Shown here: positions 1 to 6,014 of the stretch, piece after piece | Position numbering within the stretch: position 1 is the stretch's first letter | Layout of the letters: every line of letters starts with the position of its first letter | Origin: JABDDM01 sp038240295 | Lineage (GTDB): Bacteria > Bacteroidota > Ignavibacteria > Palsa-1295 | NCBI GenBank assembly: GCA_038240295.1 | Contig: JBBSDW010000035.1 | Location: 1-23,711, forward strand | DNA length: 23,711 nucleotides | Reading direction: 5' to 3' | Notes under the pieces: generated by a model | What the model saw: the letters and a program-made list of their open reading frames with translations, nothing else | Told to the model about the DNA's origin: nothing | Databases searched by the model: none | Made by a program: the position numbers and the translations under genes

Positions 1-34
1 GGCCGGGCCTTTTTATGTTGGTGATCGGCAATCC

Positions 35-130
35 GTAGCTCCAGAGGAGCGGCCCATCAATAGCCCCACGCGGGAGCGTGGGGATGAGCGAGGTGTTTGG
101 GTCGAACGCCGCAGAGCGGCCGGGCCTTTT
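35..130 (+). repeat. Structured intergenic repeat, copy A
   Basis: This is the first complete copy of a repeat found four times in the first 475 bases. It contains three short hairpins in order. The first is GCTCC-aga-GGAGC (39-51), the second is CCCCACGC-ggga-GCGTGGGG (64-83), and the third is GCCGC-aga-GCGGC (108-120). A GGGCCTTTT tract follows at 123-130. Bases 1-34 are the tail of another unit cut by the window edge, because the same tail (GCCTTTTTATGTTGGTGAT and on) links copies C and D. No protein is evident in any frame. Arrays like this are intergenic in other genomes, but I cannot name the family. Confidence 0.8.
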
Positions 131-197
131 GGAATGATGCGGTCAGCAAAGGCGCGACCGCGCTGCGGTGCGGGGATCTTCCCGCGATCGCGTAAAA

Positions 198-246
198 CCC
201 CAAGCTTCCGCTTGGGGCTATTGATGGGCCGCTCCGCTGGAGCTAC
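198..246 (-). repeat. Structured intergenic repeat, copy B (inverted)
   Basis: This is the same repeat on the opposite strand. Read on the minus strand it gives GCTCC-agc-GGAGC, then CCCCAAGC-ggaa-GCTTGGGG. Compared with the other copies, one C-G pair of the second stem is replaced by A-T on both arms, so pairing is kept. The third hairpin and the T-rich tail are not present next to this copy. Confidence 0.8.
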
Positions 247-270
247 GGGGAAATCGGATCACGAAAATTC

Positions 271-387
271 GTAGCTCCGTAGGAGCGGCCCAGCATTAGC
301 CCCACGCGGAAGCGTGGGGTTGACGAACAGCAACGGTTCGAGCGCCGCAGCGCGGCCGAGCCTTTTTATGTTGGTGATTGGCAATCC
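271..387 (+). repeat. Structured intergenic repeat, copy C
   Basis: This full unit has hairpin 1 as GCTCC-gta-GGAGC, hairpin 2 as CCCCACGC-ggaa-GCGTGGGG (300-319) and hairpin 3 as GCCGC-agc-GCGGC. The tail GAGCCTTTTTATG runs into a spacer that leads directly to copy D. The start-to-start distance to copy D is 117 bases, which gives the tandem unit length. Confidence 0.8.
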
Positions 388-475
388 GTAGCTCCGGAGG
401 AGCGGCCGATCGTTAGCCTCACGTGGGAGCGTGGGGCTGCGAATCGGAACGGTTCGAGGGCCGCAACTATTTGCT
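388..475 (+). repeat. Structured intergenic repeat, copy D, truncated
   Basis: Hairpin 1 is GCTCC-gga-GGAGC. Hairpin 2 has drifted (CCTCACGT against GCGTGGGG) but stays paired through G-T wobbles. The third hairpin is cut after its first arm (GCCGC, then AACTATTTG), just before the oxidase gene. The reading frame of that gene is accidentally open back into this repeat, so an automated start at 423 would translate repeat DNA. Confidence 0.75.
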
Positions 476-497
476 GCTTCTCAAAGGCAATCATCGA

Positions 498-2039
498 ATG
501 AATTCAACCCAAATAAACCGAAGTACCACCGCTCTCATCGGTCCGGATGATCCGCGATATTCACAACTTCAGCTGCGCGGTTTCAACAAACGATTTGCAT
601 CAGCGCCCGATCATTTTCGACTTGTCACCTCTCCCGAGGACGTGATCGAAGCGGTTGAATATGCCGTATCGCGGGGGCTTCGCGTTGTTGTGCGATCCGG
701 CGGGCATTGTCTCGAAGGCTTCGTTGACGACCCTGCCGTTCGCGTGATCATCGACATGTCGCTCATGACGGGCGTCAGCTATGACTCCGCAATGTTTGCC
801 TTTGCTATTGAAGCGGGCACCACACTCGGCGAAGTCCACCGCAAGCTCGATATGGGTTGGGGTGTCGTACTTCCGGCGGGTCAAAGTCCCGATATTGGCA
901 TCGGCGGACATGTGCTCGGCGGAGGCTTTGGATTTTTGCACCGCGTATACGGGCTTGCCTGCGATCATCTTTACGCGGTCGAAATCGTGACAGTCGATGC
1001 ATCCGGTAAGGCCCGCAGTGTTATTGCGACGTGTGAAGAGGATGATCCCTACCGCGAACTCTGGTGGGCGCATACCGGCTGTGGAGGAGGTAACTTTGGA
1101 ATTGTCACGCGCTATTGGTTTCGCACGCCGGACAGTGACGGGCGGAACCCTGTTGCGGCACTCCCCACCGCGCCTGCATCGGTCGCAACGTTAAAGGCGG
1201 AATGGAATTGGCAGGACATCGATGAAGGCGCGTTCACGCGGTTGGTTATAAATTTTGGTGATTGGTCCGAGCGCAATGCAGATGCCGATTCGCCTAATGC
1301 GACGATGTTCGGAGTGCTGCTCGCCGATTACCAATATCCTGGTGCAAAGATCGTACTTCGCGCAATGTCGATCGCGGGCAAATCTGGGGAAACGCAGCTT
1401 CAGAATTTTCTTCGTGAGATAATAAGCGGTATCACTCAGGCGCCCATCATTAGCACTGGCTACAGCACCTGGCTGAAGTTCGCGCTCGATCCATTTCCGG
1501 AACTCTTTGCGACGAATCCCGGCGGCACAAGTTCTTCGCTTGTAAAGATGAAGGCAAAAGATGCGTTGCTTCGCAAGCGGCACAACGATCGACAGATCAA
1601 GGCGATGTATCGCTATCTCACACAGCCGGATCTCGGAATCGGCGGTGCAATCGGTTTCGCGACTTATGGAGGCAGGATCAATACCGTTGCGCCGGACGCC
1701 ACCGCATCCATGCATCGAAGCTCGATCATGGACACATCCTATGCCGTCGGATGGATCGACGCCGAAGCAGAAGCGCGCAGCCTTGCATGGGCGCGCGAAC
1801 TCTATCACGATGTCTTTGCCGAAACCGGCGGTGTGCCCGCGCCGAACGAATCCAACGAAGGCGCGATGATCAATCATCCCGATGCCGATCTTGCTGATCC
1901 GGCCATCAATACGTCGGGCGTACCGTGGCACCGAATCTATTATGGCGATAACTACTCGCGGCTTCAGCGCGTTAAAGCAGAATGGGATCCGAACAACGTC
2001 TTTCATCACGCGTTGTCGATCCGGCTGCCGGACAAATAA
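498..2039 (+). CDS. FAD-linked oxidase, BBE / PCMH family
   Basis: This 513-residue protein belongs to the berberine-bridge-enzyme-like flavoprotein oxidases, which oxidise sugars, alcohols or secondary metabolites with FAD. An N-terminal PCMH-type FAD domain spans about residues 35-215. It holds SGGHC, where His70 fits the 8-alpha-histidyl FAD attachment site, followed by GIGGHVLGGGFG at 134-145 and GCGGGNFGIVTR at 194-205. The C-terminal BBE segment ends in NYSRLQRVKAEWDPNNVF. The second FAD attachment site (Cys in AGxCP) is Ser130 here (AGQSP), so FAD is probably held by one covalent bond. I start at the ATG at 498 because upstream codons lie in repeat DNA and AAAGG sits about 10 bases before it. 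No signal peptide is seen. The next gene begins 13 bases after the stop. The substrate is unknown. Confidence 0.9.
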   Translation: MNSTQINRSTTALIGPDDPRYSQLQLRGFNKRFASAPDHFRLVTSPEDVIEAVEYAVSRGLRVVVRSGGHCLEGFVDDPAVRVIIDMSLMTGVSYDSAMFAFAIEAGTTLGEVHRKLDMGWGVVLPAGQSPDIGIGGHVLGGGFGFLHRVYGLACDHLYAVEIVTVDASGKARSVIATCEEDDPYRELWWAHTGCGGGNFGIVTRYWFRTPDSDGRNPVAALPTAPASVATLKAEWNWQDIDEGAFTRLVINFGDWSERNADADSPNATMFGVLLADYQYPGAKIVLRAMSIAGKSGETQLQNFLREIISGITQAPIISTGYSTWLKFALDPFPELFATNPGGTSSSLVKMKAKDALLRKRHNDRQIKAMYRYLTQPDLGIGGAIGFATYGGRINTVAPDATASMHRSSIMDTSYAVGWIDAEAEARSLAWARELYHDVFAETGGVPAPNESNEGAMINHPDADLADPAINTSGVPWHRIYYGDNYSRLQRVKAEWDPNNVFHHALSIRLPDK

Positions 2040-2052
2040 CTGAACTACCGAA

Positions 2053-3618
2053 TTGATCCCGATACTGACTACAGAGACTGCACGTGAGTACGATCAATTT
2101 CTGATCGATACGGTCGGTATAAGTTCGTCGCTTCTGATGGAGCGGGCTGCGAGCGCACTCTTCGATCACTTGAATCACTGGCTTCGCGAAGCACCTGACT
2201 CGCAGATCGTGATCTTCAGCGGTCGAGGAAATAACGGAGGCGACGGGATCGCGCTTGCACGATTGCTTGCGCTGCGCGACATCAGAGTTCACCTTGTCAT
2301 CATTGGCGACGAAACAAAACTCTCTTCCGATGCTGCACGAGAGTTAGCGCTTCTAACAAATACGCAGGGCGCGCCAAAGCCGTTACCATCCGATCCTTCC
2401 ATCGATCTGGCGCTTGACGAGACAAGACCACTCATCATCGTCGATGCGCTATTGGGCACTGGCGCGACAGGAGATCTGCGAGATGATATTATAAACGCAG
2501 TCCTGTTTTTGAATGATCTTGCGCAGCGATATCACGCGCGAGTGCTTGCTGTGGATATTCCGACGGGTCTTAGCGGTGATACCGGAGAGTATGAAGTTGG
2601 CAGTGTAGTGATCGCGACAAAGACAGTGACGATCGCTGCGCAAAAACTTGGTTTCTACCGCCGCGATGTTTCGAAGATTACCGGCGAGGTTGTCGTTGCG
2701 CGTCTTGCCGATCGCGCGGATCTCCAGCCGAAGTCGCACATTCATGTTGTCGAGCGGCAGGATGTGATGGGCGCATATCCGGCGCCGAGTAACATTGCGT
2801 CCAAGTATAATTTCGGCAGCGTGCTGACTATTTGCGGCTCGCGAGGCATGACGGGCGCTGCGATCATGGGTGCGGCGTCGGCGTTGAGGTCGGGATGCGG
2901 GCTTGTCACCGTTGCGACCTCGGCAAGCGAACGCCACATCGTCGCGCAGGCAATGCCGGAATTCATGACGATCGGTCTCGCCGAAACCGCTGGCGGCGCA
3001 CCAACGCTGCAAGCGTGGGATCAGCTCGAAAGCTTTATCAAGAAGGCGGATGTACTTTTGATCGGATCGGGTACAAAGCCTGAACCAGAAACCGCGGATC
3101 TCTTTCGTAAGATCTTGCGCGCGGTTGAGAAGCCGATCGTTGCCGATGCTGGAGCGCTGCATGCGCTCGCAGAGGATCTGGAAATTCTCAAATCGCGGAA
3201 ATTTCCAACGATCCTCACTCCGCATTCAGGCGAACTTGCAGCGTTGATGCATCTCGAACGCAAGCAAGTTGAGAACGATCGAATGAATCTTGCGCGAAAA
3301 TTTGCAATGGAATTTCGTGTGATCGTTGTGATGAAGGGAGCGCCGACGTTTACGATCTCACCGAATGGCGAAGTGTTCATCAACAGCACCGGCAATGTAG
3401 GACTTGCAACGGCAGGCTCGGGTGATGTGCTCGGTGGGATGATCGCGGGACTTTTTGCACGGTTAAAAGATCGTCCGACCGAAGCTGCGTGGCTTTCGGT
3501 TTACTTGCATGGCGCTGCTGGCGATCTTGCGAAGGCTGCATGGACCACAGTCGGAATGACTGCGCGCGATATAACGAAGCAACTTGGCGCGACGTATAAG
3601 AGTATGGGATTTGAGTAG
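2053..3618 (+). CDS. nnrDE: Bifunctional NAD(P)HX epimerase / dehydratase
   Basis: This 521-residue fusion repairs hydrated NADH and NADPH. The N-terminal YjeF_N-type half interconverts the R and S hydrates, and the C-terminal ribokinase-like half removes water at the cost of ATP or ADP. Visible motifs are GRGNNGGDG (57-65) and DALLGTG (131-137) in the epimerase half. In the dehydratase half they are NFGSVLTICGS (253-263), DAGAL (365-369), TPHSGE (389-394), KGA (428-430) and TAGSGDVLGG (453-462), with Asp458 as the likely catalytic base. The length is normal for the bacterial fusion. The start is a TTG 13 bases after the oxidase stop. It is preferred because MIPILTTETAREYD matches the family N-terminus and the next in-frame Met is at residue 29. 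No clear ribosome binding site is seen, which fits translational coupling. It is probably co-transcribed with the ccm genes. Confidence 0.93.
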   Translation: MIPILTTETAREYDQFLIDTVGISSSLLMERAASALFDHLNHWLREAPDSQIVIFSGRGNNGGDGIALARLLALRDIRVHLVIIGDETKLSSDAARELALLTNTQGAPKPLPSDPSIDLALDETRPLIIVDALLGTGATGDLRDDIINAVLFLNDLAQRYHARVLAVDIPTGLSGDTGEYEVGSVVIATKTVTIAAQKLGFYRRDVSKITGEVVVARLADRADLQPKSHIHVVERQDVMGAYPAPSNIASKYNFGSVLTICGSRGMTGAAIMGAASALRSGCGLVTVATSASERHIVAQAMPEFMTIGLAETAGGAPTLQAWDQLESFIKKADVLLIGSGTKPEPETADLFRKILRAVEKPIVADAGALHALAEDLEILKSRKFPTILTPHSGELAALMHLERKQVENDRMNLARKFAMEFRVIVVMKGAPTFTISPNGEVFINSTGNVGLATAGSGDVLGGMIAGLFARLKDRPTEAAWLSVYLHGAAGDLAKAAWTTVGMTARDITKQLGATYKSMGFE

Positions 3619-3635
3619 CTACTACCACAGCTAAG

Positions 3636-4304
3636 ATGGCATCGACCGCCGCTGCGATTTTACGCAAGGATCTCACGATCGAATTTCGAACGCGCTTTGG
3701 CGTGAGCGCGGTCGTGATGTTTCTGCTCGTGACGGTCGCAGTCATCGCATTCTCGACGCCCGGCGAACAACTCTCTCCAAGCATTCTCAGCGCCTTCTTT
3801 TGGATTGCGCTTTTCTTTGGCGGTATGACAGGCCTCGCGCGAAGCTTTATTGCAGAAGAGGAGCGCGGCACGGCATTCCTGCTGCGCGTTTATTCCCCGA
3901 GCGATTCGATCTTTATCGGGAAGCTTCTCTTCAATCTTGCATTGATGCTGAGTCTCGCCTGGATCAGTGTGCTCGCCTTTCTATTTTTCTTTCGCGATTT
4001 CGTCGTCAAAGATTGGCCGCTCTTCTTGTTGCAGTTAGTGCTCGGTGCGGCAGGCATTGCGGCCGTTTCGACAATGCTTTCTGCGATCATCGGGCGCGCC
4101 GCACAAAAAGGCGCGCTGCTGCCCGTGCTTGCGCTGCCTGTGCTCATGCCGCTTGTCATCGCAACCACGGACGCAACGCGCATCACGCTTGAGATCGCAA
4201 ATTCCTGGGAGGGAATTCGAGCGAATATTTTGATCCTTTTTTCGTTTGATGTCGCGATGATACTCTTGAGCTATGTGCTCTTCGATGTCATCTGGAAGGA
4301 TTAA
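3636..4304 (+). CDS. ccmB: Heme exporter / cytochrome c maturation protein CcmB
   Basis: This 222-residue integral membrane protein has about six hydrophobic segments. It matches CcmB, the membrane subunit of the CcmAB ABC complex of cytochrome c maturation System I, which uses ATP to release heme-loaded CcmE from CcmC. Family signatures include FGGMTGLARSFIAEEERGT (about residues 55-73) and the conserved YSPSDSIFIGKLLFN stretch that follows. Its length equals that of typical CcmB. It starts 17 bases after the preceding gene. The ATPase partner CcmA, which normally lies directly upstream, is absent; the upstream neighbour is the NAD(P)HX repair gene. Confidence 0.93.
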   Translation: MASTAAAILRKDLTIEFRTRFGVSAVVMFLLVTVAVIAFSTPGEQLSPSILSAFFWIALFFGGMTGLARSFIAEEERGTAFLLRVYSPSDSIFIGKLLFNLALMLSLAWISVLAFLFFFRDFVVKDWPLFLLQLVLGAAGIAAVSTMLSAIIGRAAQKGALLPVLALPVLMPLVIATTDATRITLEIANSWEGIRANILILFSFDVAMILLSYVLFDVIWKD

Positions 4305-4326
4305 GCGCTTTGTTTAACTGGCTGTT

Positions 4327-5316
4327 GTGAAGATAATTCGGTCGTATCCATTTCTGATCTTTCTCGCCGTCGCAATGACGGTGGCGGTCTATCTTTCCCT
4401 CTCGACTCCAATTGCCGGAAATTTTGGCGACGTGGTGACGGGTCAGATGAACGACCTGGCGGGCGCGAAAAGCGACCAGCTTCACTGGACATCGGTCAAG
4501 CTCACACTCGACAGGTCATCGTTCGATACGCTCGGAGGTAAATTCATTCTTGCGCACGATCACTTCAACACGAAGCAACGTTTGAAGGTTGGCGCTGCGC
4601 CGGTGCCCGAGATCGCCGCGGGAAAAATATTCGTCGCCGAGGCCGCGTATGTTCCTGCATCGAAGTCGTTCTTGCTCGGGCAGGTCGATCGTGTGGATCC
4701 GGTAATGACGTTCGATTTTATTCCGGCGCTTGGCGAGCTGAGCCGCAACATGCTCTTTCATGTGCCGATGTCGATGACTGCGTTTCTCGCGTTTGTGATC
4801 GGTACGATCTATTCGATCATGTATCTGGCAAAGCGCAAACCGAGCTACGATCGCTCGGCGCGCGCAGCTTCTGCTTGCGGTTTGCTCTTCACACTTCTTG
4901 CAACCATCACCGGCAGCATTTGGGCCAGATTCAGCTGGGGGACGTTTTGGAACTGGGATCCGCGTGAAGTTTCGATCTTCATTTTGCTGCTCGTTTATTT
5001 CGCCTATTTTATTCTTCGTTCGCTGCTCGAAGAAAGTGAAGAAAAGAAAGCACGTATCGCAGCGGTCTATAATATCGTTGCAATGGTAAGCGCATTCTTT
5101 TTGATGTTCGTGATCCCACGCATCAAGCAAAGCCTCCACCCTGGCGGCGGTGGCGGCGAGGCACCGATCATCAATACATCCTCGACGCCCGTGCATACCG
5201 ATCCCGCGCTGCTCAATCTGCACTGGATCAACGTCCTACTTTTCGTGCTCGTGTTCCTTTGGATGAAAGATATTTATACTCGAGTGTTGACGCTCGAAGA
5301 ATCGACCAACGACTAA
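4327..5316 (+). CDS. ccmC: Heme handling protein CcmC with enlarged N-terminal loop
   Basis: CcmC attaches heme to CcmE at the outer face of the inner membrane. The WWD motif (WGTFWNWDPRE, 204-214) and two flanking His residues suited as heme ligands (His145 in LFHVP, His271 in SLHPG) support the call. The protein is 329 residues, against roughly 220-250 usually. The extra length is a mostly polar block of about 100 residues (28-135) between the first and second membrane segments, which should face the periplasm. Remaining membrane segments lie near 147-167, 182-202, 215-231, 246-264 and 300-315. It starts at GTG 4327, 22 bases after ccmB. The CcsA/ResC family shares the WWD motif, but position between ccmB and ccmD and the SRNMLFHVP context favour CcmC. 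Confidence 0.9.
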   Translation: MKIIRSYPFLIFLAVAMTVAVYLSLSTPIAGNFGDVVTGQMNDLAGAKSDQLHWTSVKLTLDRSSFDTLGGKFILAHDHFNTKQRLKVGAAPVPEIAAGKIFVAEAAYVPASKSFLLGQVDRVDPVMTFDFIPALGELSRNMLFHVPMSMTAFLAFVIGTIYSIMYLAKRKPSYDRSARAASACGLLFTLLATITGSIWARFSWGTFWNWDPREVSIFILLLVYFAYFILRSLLEESEEKKARIAAVYNIVAMVSAFFLMFVIPRIKQSLHPGGGGGEAPIINTSSTPVHTDPALLNLHWINVLLFVLVFLWMKDIYTRVLTLEESTND

Positions 5317-5325
5317 GCCCAACAC

Positions 5326-5457
5326 ATGCAATTTCTCGAACAGCATCCACTTTACGTTGTCGCGATCATCGGTTCGGTCGTCTGGCTTGGCATTTTCTTC
5401 TTTATGTTGGGAGTTGAGCGGCGAGTAAAGAAGCTCGAGCGCGAAAGAACGCAGTGA
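5326..5457 (+). CDS. ccmD: CcmD-like small membrane protein
   Basis: This 43-residue ORF lies between ccmC and ccmE. It starts 9 bases after the ccmC stop, with the sequence MQFLEQHPLYVV at the N-terminus. A single hydrophobic segment (about 9-29) is followed by a strongly charged tail, ERRVKKLERER. This is the layout of CcmD, the small subunit that helps release holo-CcmE from CcmC and CcmAB. Size, topology and position all agree, although CcmD proteins share little sequence. The stop TGA overlaps a GTG that opens the ccmE frame. Confidence 0.85.
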   Translation: MQFLEQHPLYVVAIIGSVVWLGIFFFMLGVERRVKKLERERTQ

Positions 5458-5528
5458 AATCGATGCAAAATGGTATTGAACGAAGTGAATTTACTCCCTG
5501 TTTTGCCATAGAAGAAACCTATCTCGCT

Positions 5529-5948
5529 ATGAAAGCCAAACACATCGTCGCGCTCGTTGTTGCGCTCGTTTTTATCGGCGTGGCCGCATTCACGCTGGTC
5601 GATAATAAGATCGACTATTCCGATTTCCAGAATGCGCAGCACACGGGCAAGCGTGCGCAGATCTCTGGTACATGGGTCAAGGAGAAAGGGGCGCACTACG
5701 ATGCAAAGGCAAATCAATTCACGTTTGTGATGAAGGATCACAAGGGCATTGAGATGCCGGTGATCTTTGGTGGCATGAAGCCGAATAATTTCGAGATGGC
5801 GCCGAGTGTTGTGTGTGTCGGCAAAGTAGATGGCAGCACGTTCGCTGTGACGGATATTCAGACAAAATGTCCATCACGATATGAAGGATCTGGCAAAATG
5901 CAAACGACCCCGCAATCCGCCGAGCAGCCCGCGTCAAGTTCAATGTAA
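5529..5948 (+). CDS. ccmE: Heme chaperone CcmE, CxxxY variant
   Basis: CcmE is the membrane-anchored OB-fold protein that carries heme covalently from CcmC to CcmF. The 139-residue product has one N-terminal membrane segment (about 5-24) and a small beta-rich domain with GTWVKEKG, VIFGGMKPNNF and VVCVGKVDG in the expected order. The usual heme-binding HxxxY is CPSRY here (Cys114 to Tyr118), encoded at 5868-5882. A natural Ccm system with CxxxY-type CcmE and without CcmG and CcmH is known from Desulfovibrio desulfuricans, and similar CcmE occur in archaea. The ATG at 5529 puts the membrane segment close to the N-terminus as is usual. An in-frame GTG at 5454 overlapping the ccmD stop (GTGA) would add 25 residues and cannot be ruled out. 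The Ser/Gln-rich tail (about 120-139) is probably unstructured. Confidence 0.9.
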   Translation: MKAKHIVALVVALVFIGVAAFTLVDNKIDYSDFQNAQHTGKRAQISGTWVKEKGAHYDAKANQFTFVMKDHKGIEMPVIFGGMKPNNFEMAPSVVCVGKVDGSTFAVTDIQTKCPSRYEGSGKMQTTPQSAEQPASSSM

Positions 5949-6014
5949 TCTGTTCTGAAGAGTCTATCGTTTTTTCTCCTCCCCTGTTAGTCACTATAAA
6001 ATGTACGAGCACTT

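Noticed and set aside
1..475. CRISPR array
   Set aside because: Repeats are long, structured, present in both orientations and not separated by regular unique spacers of 30-40 bases; no cas genes are nearby.
1191..2009. 272-codon minus-strand ORF inside the oxidase gene
   Set aside because: It lies antisense to a well-supported gene and has a composition typical of a shadow frame, with no recognisable motif.
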